This document shows positions 6,219 to 13,234 of a stretch of 13,647 nucleotides of DNA, piece by piece; positions within the stretch are counted from its first letter, which is position 1; each line of letters opens with the position of its first letter. The stretch spans positions 1 through 13,647 of the forward strand of contig JAOUQB010000030.1 in the NCBI GenBank assembly GCA_029879555.1. The letters run 5' to 3'. This stretch comes from Nitrospirota bacterium. Lineage in GTDB: Bacteria > Nitrospirota > Nitrospiria > Nitrospirales > UBA8639. The position numbers and the translations under genes were made by a program. The notes below the pieces were generated by a model, which was not told the DNA's origin, ran no database searches, and saw only the letters and a program-made list of their open reading frames with translations.

Positions 6219-6887
6219 TCAGCAAGAAGATTCAATCGGGGATGAGGCTGGTTCAACCAGCCCATGGGACAGGGCAAACTTGGTCAGATCGGCATTCGAC
6301 TGGAGGTGTAATGTTTCAAGAAGTTTGGTTTTATGAAAGTCAACGGTTTTCACGGAAAGGTCAAGGATCACGGCAATTTCCTTCATGGACTTCCCCTCGA
6401 CAATCAGCTGCAACACTTCTCTCTGGCGAGGAGTCAGGTGCTTGAGCATGGACACCTGGTTTCGGGACCCAAATTCTAGCGGTATCTGGTCATCGAGAAA
6501 CACCAACGGGGTGAGATACGTTCGCCCTTGAATCACCGTATGAATGGCCTCCACCAGTTCGGAAGCCGCACTGCGCTTGAGCAGATAGCCGGAGGCCCCT
6601 GCCTGGAAGGCCTCTTTTGCATAGGCGACATCCGCATGCATGGTGAGAAAGATGACTTTCGAGCCAACCAATCGCTTGAGCTGCCGGCATGCTTCAAGAC
6701 CATGCAACAAGGGCATCGTCATATCAGTCACAATGACATCTGGGGTCAGCTCCTGGGCCGCAGCCACCAGAGCACGACCATCTTCCACTTTTCCCACAAC
6801 ATCGAATTCCTCGTCCAAGATTTTCTTCACCCCTTCTAACACCATCGGGTGATCATCGGCTAACAAGATACGAATGCGGTTCATCAT
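6219..6887 (-). CDS. NarL/FixJ-type response regulator (REC + LuxR HTH), first of two
   Basis: Transcription factor of 222 residues. REC domain at about 4-120: acidic pair Asp11-Asp12, phosphoacceptor Asp55 (VIVTDMTMP), Thr82 (FLTMHAD), Lys104 (YLLKRSA). LuxR-type HTH at about 148-212: LTPRQREVLQLIVEGKSMKE, then the recognition-helix region SVKTVDFHKTKLLETL. All catalytic residues are present, so it should be phosphorylated and bind DNA as a dimer. The ATG at 6887 (or the adjacent second ATG) has a modest AAAGG upstream. It is driven by operator site D and may bind these sites itself (inference). Receiver copy 2 starts 137 bp downstream with its own promoter. A truncated sister copy is at 4899-4997. 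Confidence 0.92.
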   Translation of the reverse strand: MMNRIRILLADDHPMVLEGVKKILDEEFDVVGKVEDGRALVAAAQELTPDVIVTDMTMPLLHGLEACRQLKRLVGSKVIFLTMHADVAYAKEAFQAGASGYLLKRSAASELVEAIHTVIQGRTYLTPLVFLDDQIPLEFGSRNQVSMLKHLTPRQREVLQLIVEGKSMKEIAVILDLSVKTVDFHKTKLLETLHLQSNADLTKFALSHGLVEPASSPIESSC

Positions 6888-6969
6888 AAGCCGTTGCCTT
6901 TAATCGAAGATGAGGAGGGGGTCATGAACGCGTCAGCCAAACCAATCATTCGTCAAACTTGGGATCAAG

Positions 6970-7012
6970 GATACAGAATTCAAAACTGCCACTAAACTGG
7001 GGAAAACCCTAG
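6970..7012 (-). promoter_or_regulatory. Shared operator plus -10 element (site D), upstream of the first NarL-type gene
   Basis: Read on the minus strand: CTAGGGTTTTCCCCAG (7012-6997), TT, exactly 19 nt, then TGTATC (6975-6970). One arm is CCAG instead of CTAG. A further CCTAGGGAGC block lies about 20 bp upstream (around 7027-7036), a possible second site. The start codon is about 82 bp downstream. Confidence 0.55.
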
Positions 7013-7173
7013 TCGAAGAAGAAAAGCTCCCTAGGATGGGGCTTCCTTAGAATTATTCTGCCTTCGTCTTACCGGCAGGTTCCCGTTGTGCCACGGCAGG
7101 TCCTATCTCTGACATCCCTGACAGTTCTGGCAGAGAGCATTTTTCCTCTAACTTCTTCGGCTCGAAATCACCA

Positions 7174-7818
7174 TCATTCCGAAGAAACGATACCATGGGC
7201 AACCGCGTATTTGGTCAACTCGACCGTCGAATGCAAATTCAACTCCCGCATAATCTTCGTCTTATGAAACTCCACCGTCTTGCTCGAAACATTGAGAATG
7301 TTCGCAATATCCTTTACCGCCTTGCCCTCTGCCACGAGCTGCAACACTTCTCGCTGGCGCGGCGTCAAGGAATGTTTGTTCTCTGGGGCCCGCTCCAATC
7401 CGCCACAAAGGGGCAATAAGACCTCCTTTGCAATAACGGGCGTCACATAGAATTGATCTTTCAAGACGGCGTGAATGGCCAATATCAATTCCGTGGCAGC
7501 AGACCGTTTGAGCAGGTAGCCTGAAGCGCCAACCTGAAAGGCCTTTTTTGCATAGGTGGGATCAGCATGCATGGTCAGAAAAATAATCTTACAAGCCGGC
7601 AACAGTTTATGGAGTTGGCGAGCGGCATCCAGGCCATTGAGTTGTGGCATAGAAATATCCAACACGACGACATCAGGATTGTGCTCCTGCACCATAGTCA
7701 GAAGTGTTCGCCCATCTTCGGCCATACCAACGACATCGCACTCGTCCTCAAGGATCTTATACAATCCTTCCAGAACGAGCGTATGGTCATCAGCTAAAAC
7801 AATACGCGGACGTTTCAT
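7174..7818 (-). CDS. NarL/FixJ-type response regulator (REC + LuxR HTH), second of two, probable partner of the five-PAS kinase
   Basis: 214 residues. REC domain at about 4-120 with Asp10-Asp11, phosphoacceptor Asp54 (VVVLDISMP), Thr82 (FLTMHAD) and Lys104 (YLLKRSA). LuxR-type HTH at about 150-212: LTPRQREVLQLVAEGKAVKD and SSKTVEFHKTKIMREL. About half identical by eye to the regulator at 6219-6887, so an older duplication. The frame continues upstream to a GTG at 7845, but ATG 7818 (MKRPRIVLADDH) fits the normal family start, with GGGAAAA before it. It lies about 200 bp downstream of the kinase gene, on the same strand, with a REP-like repeat between them, and no shared operator precedes it; co-transcription with the kinase is likely. 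Confidence 0.9.
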   Translation of the reverse strand: MKRPRIVLADDHTLVLEGLYKILEDECDVVGMAEDGRTLLTMVQEHNPDVVVLDISMPQLNGLDAARQLHKLLPACKIIFLTMHADPTYAKKAFQVGASGYLLKRSAATELILAIHAVLKDQFYVTPVIAKEVLLPLCGGLERAPENKHSLTPRQREVLQLVAEGKAVKDIANILNVSSKTVEFHKTKIMRELNLHSTVELTKYAVAHGIVSSE

Positions 7819-7874
7819 GAATTTTCCCAATCCAACATTAACCACCCTGTTGTCAATTTCATGTATATTATTGC

Positions 7875-7976
7875 GTCATTTCCGCGGAGGCGGGAATCCA
7901 GGCTCTCTTCTCCTCGGATGGATCCCCGCCCCTGCCAACAACCGCAGGGGCAAGCTCTACACCCGCGGGGATGACA
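7875..7976. repeat. REP-like repeat (R4), inverted relative to R3
   Basis: Begins GTCATTTCCGCGGAGGCGGG and ends ACCCGCGGGGATGAC. Its reverse complement closely follows repeat R3: GAGCTTGCCCCTGCGG, TTGGCAGGGGCGGGGATCC and CCTGGATTCCCGCCTCCG are shared. It separates the kinase gene from its presumed response regulator and could attenuate or stabilise that transcript. Confidence 0.7.
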
Positions 7977-8017
7977 GTGTTTCATCCCTCACTCCATTAC
8001 GGTTCCCTTTTTCCTTC

Positions 8018-8638
8018 TCACTTCTCCCTTTTCACTTCCATCGTTGGCACCCAGACAATGATTTCCGTGCCTTGGCCTGGGGCAGACCTCAGATTATAGG
8101 TGCCTTGAACCGCGCGAACGCGTTCTTGCATGCTGATCAACCCTAATCCATGTTTTCCGCCTAGCATCGTCTCAACCGTAAACCCCTTTCCATTATCTGA
8201 AATGGACAATGTCAGGGCGTCATCTTTTCCGATTAGTTTCACGTCGACCTGAGTCGCTTGAGCATGCTTCGTCACATTCCTCAAACATTCTTGGGTCACG
8301 CGATAGAGACAGGACGCGATCTCCTGAGCTACGGAAAAAGGAACATCGGTTGCGACAAAAGAAACGGGAATGCCTTCCCATTTTGAAAAATCACTGATAA
8401 AGGCCTGCAAGGCCACTTCGAGGCCGAGATCATCTAATATAGAGGGATGGAGTTGGTAGGCAAGGCGCCGAACATCATCTGAAAGCAAAGAGACCGCATC
8501 ATAAAGTTTCTGCAAGGCTTGGTACGTCGGCGTTGATTGGCCCAATTCTTTTTGCACAGATTGAATAGTCAACGCCAACACGGCCAGTCGTTGGTTCATG
8601 TCATCATGGAGTTCCCGTGAGATTCTCACGCCGTTCAT
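8018..8638 (-). CDS. Histidine kinase transmitter part (HisKA_3 + HATPase_c), severed from the PAS part by a frameshift
   Basis: Carries the NarX-type dimerisation and phosphoacceptor helix RISRELHDDMNQRLA, where the His of the H-box is residue 11 of this frame, and the ATP-binding domain: N-box QECLRNVTKHAQA (116-128), G1 box DNGKGF (148-153), G2 box GLGLISMQERV (164-174), ending GTEIIVWVP. In this kinase class the H-box is normally preceded by AQEDERRR, and that sequence is found in the other frame at the end of the PAS protein (8604-10835). Removing one base near 8627-8628 joins them as DERR-RISRELHDD. As the sequence stands, this part could be made only by reinitiation at ATG 8638 or a nearby codon, and no good ribosome-binding site is present. 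Probable target: the regulator at 7174-7818. Confidence 0.8.
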   Translation of the reverse strand: MNGVRISRELHDDMNQRLAVLALTIQSVQKELGQSTPTYQALQKLYDAVSLLSDDVRRLAYQLHPSILDDLGLEVALQAFISDFSKWEGIPVSFVATDVPFSVAQEIASCLYRVTQECLRNVTKHAQATQVDVKLIGKDDALTLSISDNGKGFTVETMLGGKHGLGLISMQERVRAVQGTYNLRSAPGQGTEIIVWVPTMEVKREK

Positions 8639-10835
8639 CCTCTTGAGCGGTAATCAATTGTCCGCCAAGGGCTTGGAGCGCCTCATGGCTGTGTTGGAGT
8701 TCTCCTTCTCTGACTCGAAGGGCTTCTTCCACTTCCTTTCGCGCTGTAATGTCAAGGGCCACTCCCCCGAGTTGCACTTCTCCCCTCCTCCGGTGAACCA
8801 GAAATTTCATGACCCACCAGTAACGGACCTTTCCTGTTTCATCCAACGTCGTTTCCTCGGCTTCCAATACCTCCCTCGTTTTCAGAACTTCCTGATCATG
8901 TTCTTTGAATATTCGAGCCACTTCGGGGGGAAAGAGTTGCAAGTCCGTCTTCCCCAAACAATTTGCCTGTGAAAGATGTAATTTTTTTTCAAATTGTCGG
9001 TTCACATACACATACTGGCCCTTCTCATTTTTCAGAAACTTCACAGCCGGACTATGATTCATAAAAGCTTGAAACCGCTCTTCACTCTCTCGAAGAGCAT
9101 CTTCAGCCTTTTTCCGAGCTGTAATGTCTGCAAAGGTGACAACCACCCCTTCAACCTGATGATGAATATTCTTGATTGGTGAGCACGTATAGGCTACGGG
9201 AAAGCTCGTGCCGTCTTTACGCCATAAGATTTCTGTATCCACATGATGATAACTGCCGTTTGTTGCCGAGAAATACACCGGACACTCATCCCAGGGATAA
9301 GGAGTTCCATCCTTCCGTGTATGATGCAAGTGCGAATGGATGGCTCGACCTTCCACATCTTGGAAATTCCACCCAGTTAACACTTCAGCTGCACGATTAA
9401 AAAATGTCGTGTGGCCTTGATGGTCAATTCCGTATATCCCCTCCCCGGCAGAATCAAGGATCAACCTGTTCTGCGTTGCCAAACGTTGGCTGGCAAGTTC
9501 GGCCTGCTTTCGACGTGTGATATCAATCCCTGTGGCAATAATATTCTCTACTTCTCCCTGTTGGTCTTTTATGACCGTGTTGGACCAACTGATCCAGCGC
9601 ACCTGGCGATCGCGATCGAGCCATGCGTTTTCAAAGAAGGTTGGGAATTGTTTCCCTTGAAAGGAGGACAGAAGGCTCTTGACCTCTGGGGCATCTTCTC
9701 CGGAAACCACAGTTAGATCGAGAAAGGATTTTCCCTTCATCTCATCAATGGTTCGCCCGGTCACACGTTCACACACTTGATTGAACCGAACAATTCGCCA
9801 TTTGGGATCAAGGACCACAACCAGAGCCGCAGTGGCATCTAAAATGGTGGCCGTGAACTGTTGCTCTTTGGCCAGGGCTTCCTCCACCTTTCGACGCTCG
9901 GTGATGTCACGCAGAATAACCGTTAGTCGCTTTTGTCCTGCAAAATCGAACTGAGAGATCGAAGCCTCCACCGAGAATTCTTCTCCATCGAAACGCCGGG
10001 CAACCACATTCCCCAGCCGGCCCCCAGAACGAACCCTCTCTCCTGATTGCATAAATGCTTGGACATGGGCTTGATGGATTGGTCGAAATTGTTGGGGGAT
10101 GAACGGGTCAATCGACTTCCCGATGGCTTCAGAGGGAGGACACCGAAACATTTCCTCAGCCCCTTTATTGAACAGAACGACCCGCTCCTGCTCATCTATC
10201 GTGATAATGGCATCCATCGCCGTATCGAGCACATCGCTTAACCAGGCTTCTTGCTCCTTTTGCAACGCTTTTGCCAGCTCCTGCTCGGTGAGATCAAGCA
10301 ACGCCACGCGGATATTTAGTTCAGCATGGACACCGTCTTGGTCTTCAAAGAGACTTTGCAACCGAACAAGAAAGTGCTCGTGATTATGAGTGAGTCGCAG
10401 TATCCCGGAAACCTCCTTCAAGTTTCTCTGTACCAAATTCTGGAGATGAAGACGGAGCGTGGATTGATCGGCAGCTATCACAAAAGCTTCCAGCTTTTGG
10501 TGAATCAAATCCTTACGCTCCACCTGGAGAAGCTGACATGCCGTGAGGTTGGCTTCCAGGATTTCTCCACTGGTATTCAGGGTGAGAAACCCCACAGGCG
10601 CGAAGTCATAGAGATCGGCATAGCGATCACGAGCGTATTGGAGCTCCAGCTGCGTGCGGCGGAGCTCTTCATTTTGTATCTCCAATTCGATTTGGTGTAC
10701 TTGCAATTCATGCACAAAATGCTGAATCTCCGCCATGGACATCTTCTTCACCTGCATAGACGTCGTTTTGAGCGACTCTTCCGCCTTGCCCCGGAGCGCT
10801 TGGAAATCTGATAAAGGTTTCTTCTTTGGACTCAT
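8604..10835 (-). CDS. Five-PAS sensor kinase, sensory part; frame ends in the H-box by a one-base shift
   Basis: 743 residues with no membrane segment, so a cytoplasmic sensor. An N-terminal coiled coil (about 33-70, HELQVHQIELEIQNEELRRT) is followed by five PAS domains at about 72-185, 201-312, 328-441, 457-573 and 587-700; four of them end in the PAC-type DIT motif (RDITERRK, GIDITRRK, FADITARK, ALDITARK). A second coiled coil leads into QLITAQEDERR at 726-736, the normal entry to a HisKA_3 domain, and then the frame runs out as ENLTGTP-stop. The missing transmitter domain is in the adjacent frame at 8018-8638. The ATG at 10835 has only a weak AGGTAG upstream. An insertion sequence ends about 70 bp upstream and may have displaced the native promoter. 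Ligands cannot be inferred. Confidence 0.88.
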   Translation of the reverse strand: MSPKKKPLSDFQALRGKAEESLKTTSMQVKKMSMAEIQHFVHELQVHQIELEIQNEELRRTQLELQYARDRYADLYDFAPVGFLTLNTSGEILEANLTACQLLQVERKDLIHQKLEAFVIAADQSTLRLHLQNLVQRNLKEVSGILRLTHNHEHFLVRLQSLFEDQDGVHAELNIRVALLDLTEQELAKALQKEQEAWLSDVLDTAMDAIITIDEQERVVLFNKGAEEMFRCPPSEAIGKSIDPFIPQQFRPIHQAHVQAFMQSGERVRSGGRLGNVVARRFDGEEFSVEASISQFDFAGQKRLTVILRDITERRKVEEALAKEQQFTATILDATAALVVVLDPKWRIVRFNQVCERVTGRTIDEMKGKSFLDLTVVSGEDAPEVKSLLSSFQGKQFPTFFENAWLDRDRQVRWISWSNTVIKDQQGEVENIIATGIDITRRKQAELASQRLATQNRLILDSAGEGIYGIDHQGHTTFFNRAAEVLTGWNFQDVEGRAIHSHLHHTRKDGTPYPWDECPVYFSATNGSYHHVDTEILWRKDGTSFPVAYTCSPIKNIHHQVEGVVVTFADITARKKAEDALRESEERFQAFMNHSPAVKFLKNEKGQYVYVNRQFEKKLHLSQANCLGKTDLQLFPPEVARIFKEHDQEVLKTREVLEAEETTLDETGKVRYWWVMKFLVHRRRGEVQLGGVALDITARKEVEEALRVREGELQHSHEALQALGGQLITAQEDERRENLTGTP

Positions 10836-10909
10836 AGGCTACCTAAGAAATTTAAATCATTTCCTCATACATGATGGCCTCTCTCTCGTTCGCCCCCCTC
10901 TGTCATATA

Positions 10910-10918
10910 TGGACTCCC
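10910..10918. repeat. Subterminal inverted repeat of the IS, 3' (right) end
   Basis: TGGACTCCC, perfect inverted match to 12163-12171, three bases inside the inferred end. It continues CCCGTTTTG, against CTTTTTTAG at the other end after the shared part, so similarity weakens beyond nine bases. Confidence 0.65.
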
Positions 10919-11157
10919 CCCGTTTTGCAAGCAGGATCTCTTTCTGATGAGAGAGGGGTTGCGGTCATATATCCGGCTTCGTCGTGGAACCTCTTGTGTT
11001 CCGAGCCTTGATGGTTGTCGCGCGGCAGCTCCTCAACATGCCCACGGCTTACTCTTGCAGCCAATGACAGAAACCAGGGTTTGCTCCCGCGGGGGTGACC
11101 ACTCTTGCCCATCATCTTGTTCTCTCCTGCTACGCAATCCTTGGCGAGTACTCCTTC
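10919..11157 (-). ncRNA. Candidate bridge/seekRNA region of the IS
   Basis: Non-coding 3' end of the element between the transposase stop and the right inverted repeat. In the IS1111 group the guide RNA (bridge RNA or seekRNA) is encoded here, downstream of the transposase, whereas in the IS110 group it is upstream; here the 5' end is too short for it. I did not fold the RNA and cannot point to its loops, and the element may be dead, so this is a positional call only. Confidence 0.3.
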
Positions 11158-12089
11158 TTATGCGGCACGACAGACCTGGGTTGCGTCATACTCCTGAGCA
11201 CGGGACAGTACGGCGAAGGCCACGCGGGCATTCTTATTGGCCAAGGCCACCACGGCTTTATTCATCCCTCGGCGTTCGACCAAGCGGCGAACCCATCGGC
11301 TGGCCGGATCCTGCTTCTCGCGGCTATGCGTGATCACCGATCATGCCCCATGTAATGAGTAAGCTGCGGAGATAACGATCCCCCTGTTTACTCATCCCCC
11401 CTAGCCGGACTTTGCCGCCCGTGCCAGCATGCTTAGGGACCAGACCCAGAGCGGCGGCCACATGGCAACCATGCTGATACGCCTGCCCGGCCAGCTTCAC
11501 CCAGAGGGCGGACGCCGACAGGGGCCCAATCCGCTAACTCGGCCTCCTGCTCTGCCAGGAGCTGCCGCAACAAGGGCGTCCCGCGTTCGTCGGCCAAAAA
11601 GGTAGCGAGGACCTTCCTAAGGGCCGCGCGCCCTCGAGGCACCGCCACCCCATATTCGAGGAGCAGCCCATGCAGCTGGTTCACCAGAGCCGTCCGCTGG
11701 CGGAGCACACGACTACGCACGCGATGTAACGCTTGCACGTCTTGCTGCGCTTCCGTCGCGATCCCCACAACACGCATCCCCGGTTCTTGCACGGCCCGAC
11801 AGATCGCGCGGGCATCGGCCGCATCACTCTTATTGGTCTGCACCCACGGCTTCACATACTGCGGGGCGATGAGCCGTCCCTCGTGCCCCAACTTCGTGAG
11901 CTCCCGCGCCCAGTAATGCGCGCCGCCACAGGCTTCCATCCCCACCAGCGCTGGCGGATGATTGGCCAACCACGGCAGCATCTTCTTGCGCGCGAGCCGC
12001 TTCCGTTCCACGCCCTGAGTGGCCCCGTCTTCCACGTATATCTCAAACACCTGTTTGGCAATGTCGATCCCGATTGTTGTACGCGGCAT
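11158..12089 (-). pseudogene. IS110/IS1111-family transposase, inactivated by deletion and frameshifts
   Basis: The ATG at 12089 follows AAAGGAGGAG. The RuvC-like DEDD domain is intact: Asp9 (GIDIAK), Glu52 (GMEACGGAHYW), Asp89 and Asp92 (KSDAADAR). After LLAEQEAELAD (about 11530) the sequence jumps out of frame to GPLSASALWVKLAGQAYQHG, so the linker and the start of the transposase_20 domain (roughly 30 codons) are missing. The second frame continues HVAAALGLVPKHAGTGGKVR and MSKQGDRYLRSLLI, then breaks again at about 11335-11355. The third frame gives ITHSREKQDPASRWVRRLVE, ALANKNARVAFAVLS and ends QVCRAA-stop at 11158. At least two frame breaks and a deletion make it non-functional as read. 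Confidence 0.88.
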
Positions 12090-12162
12090 GATGACTCCTC
12101 CTTTTAGTTGAACGCTGGTGGGTGATCCTCCAGCTTGGTACACTTGATGCCGTCCTAAAAAA

Positions 12163-12171
12163 GGGAGTCCA
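12163..12171. repeat. Subterminal inverted repeat of the IS, 5' (left) end
   Basis: GGGAGTCCA on the plus strand, perfect inverted match to 10910-10918, seven bases inside the inferred element end at 12178-12180. Confidence 0.65.
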
Positions 12172-12217
12172 CACCATTATGCCCGACATCGCATATTGGA
12201 TATCTCTACCCTCCGCC

Positions 12218-12247
12218 GTCATGCCCGACATTTTTTATCGGGCATCC
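12218..12247. repeat. REP-like palindrome (R5), with a second, interrupted unit beside the IS
   Basis: GTCATGCCCGACATTTTTTATCGGGCATCC: arms ATGCCCGA and TCGGGCAT around a T-rich loop. The same hairpin type closes repeat R2 (ATTCCCGATT/...GTCGGGAAT). A second GCCCGACAT starts at 12181, directly at the IS end, and looks like the other half of a unit split by the IS. It lies 35 bp beyond the argF stop and could also serve as that operon's terminator. Confidence 0.65.
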
Positions 12248-12281
12248 ATCTTCAGATTCTTGCTGACGGTGCATCCGTTTG

Positions 12282-13220
12282 TTATTGAGAAATCTTTGCA
12301 CCAAGCAGTTTGACCAGAATGGCTTTTTCAATGTGAAGTCGATTTTCGGCCTGGTCAAAGACGACACTCTGCGACCCATCGATGACTTCGGCTGTTTGTT
12401 CATTGCCCCTCTGGGCTGGCAGACAATGCATGAAGATCGCATTGGGACTGGCCTGTTGCATGAGGGCCTCCGTCACGCGAAAGGGTTCAAGCATGTGAAA
12501 CCGTTTTTCGTGTTCTTCTTCGGGGATGTGGTAACTCATCCATGTATCCGTATACACCACGTCCGCATTGGCCACAGCCGATTGGGCATCATATACAATG
12601 GCAATGCTTCCCCCACTTTCTTGGGCAAAAGATTCAGCCTGCGCAAGAACTTCCGGTAATGGCTGATAGGCCGGGTCTGCCGGACAACCAACCGTCATCT
12701 GCATACCCATTTTTGAGCAGGCATGGAGAAGAGAATGGGTCACATTGTTATTCCCCTCACCCACATAGGCCAGGCGAAGGCCCTGAAGCGCTCCCTTGCG
12801 TTCTTGTATGGTGAGCAAATCGCCCAGGGCCTGACAGGGATGTTCATGGTCAGTCAATCCGTTAATGACGGGCACCCTGGCATAACGCCCAAGCTCTTCC
12901 ATATCGGCCCGTCGAAACATTCTAGCCATGATGCCCTGGACATAACGCGACGCCGTACGAGCGGTATCCGCAATCGTTTCCTTGCCTGATCCCAGCGGTG
13001 ACATTCCCAGATCGTAGTAAATACTGTGGCCGCCCATTTGCAACATAGCTGATTCAAATGAAACCCTGGTACGTAGCGATGGTTTTTCAAAAATCATTAA
13101 TAGTATGGAACCAGCTAACGCATGGTTATAGTGCTCAGGATGTTGTTTGATGTGGACGGCGGACGCAATGATCCCTTCCAGATTTTCTCGGGTCCAGTCA
13201 ATTAACGAAATCAGATTCAT
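12282..13220 (-). CDS. argF: Ornithine carbamoyltransferase
   Basis: Condenses ornithine and carbamoyl phosphate to citrulline (reversible), in the cytoplasm. 312 residues, normal length. Carbamoyl-phosphate loop FEKPSLRTRVSFE (44-56), MARMFRRADMEEL, HPCQALGDLLTI (the HPxQ motif), the Asp/Asn face VGEGNNNVTHS (153-163) and the ornithine-side HCLPAQRGNE near the C terminus are all present. Two departures from the textbook enzyme: SLRTR for STRTR (known in some lineages, e.g. Thermus-type enzymes, from memory) and TDTWMSYHIPEEEH where most have DxWxSMGQE. Start ATG 13220 has AAGGAG nine bases upstream. The carbamate kinase gene ends 14 bp upstream on the same strand, so the two form an operon; alone this does not say whether the enzyme works in synthesis or catabolism. 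Confidence 0.93.
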   Translation of the reverse strand: MNLISLIDWTRENLEGIIASAVHIKQHPEHYNHALAGSILLMIFEKPSLRTRVSFESAMLQMGGHSIYYDLGMSPLGSGKETIADTARTASRYVQGIMARMFRRADMEELGRYARVPVINGLTDHEHPCQALGDLLTIQERKGALQGLRLAYVGEGNNNVTHSLLHACSKMGMQMTVGCPADPAYQPLPEVLAQAESFAQESGGSIAIVYDAQSAVANADVVYTDTWMSYHIPEEEHEKRFHMLEPFRVTEALMQQASPNAIFMHCLPAQRGNEQTAEVIDGSQSVVFDQAENRLHIEKAILVKLLGAKISQ

Positions 13221-13234
13221 TCAACGCGTCTCCT

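Larger units (their letters stand above)
10905..12180 (-). mobile_element. IS110-family (IS1111-type) insertion sequence, degenerate
   Basis: About 1.28 kb and visibly richer in G+C than its surroundings. It carries a DEDD-type transposase on the minus strand, a short 5' end (about 90 bp) and a long 3' non-coding end (about 250 bp). Subterminal 9-bp inverted repeats TGGACTCCC (10910-10918) and GGGAGTCCA (12163-12171) leave 3 bp at the right end and 7 bp at the left end (relative to the transposase) before an AT dinucleotide on each side. From memory, 7 and 3 bp outside subterminal repeats is characteristic of the IS1111 group. Joining the flanks, TGTC-AT-GCCCGACAT, restores the start of a REP-like palindrome such as the one at 12218-12247. 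Confidence 0.75.

Noticed and set aside
6082..6225. N-terminal extension of receiver copy 2
   Set aside because: The segment contains promoter C, and the internal ATG at 6081 has a strong ribosome-binding site.
8600..8640. Programmed ribosomal frameshift joining the kinase halves
   Set aside because: No slippery run (such as X XXY YYZ or A6/T6) is seen at the junction; a simple indel explains it better.
10903..11355. Open frames on both strands at 10.9-11.4 kb as independent genes
   Set aside because: They overlap the third-frame end of the IS transposase and the IS non-coding end; the products resemble nothing.
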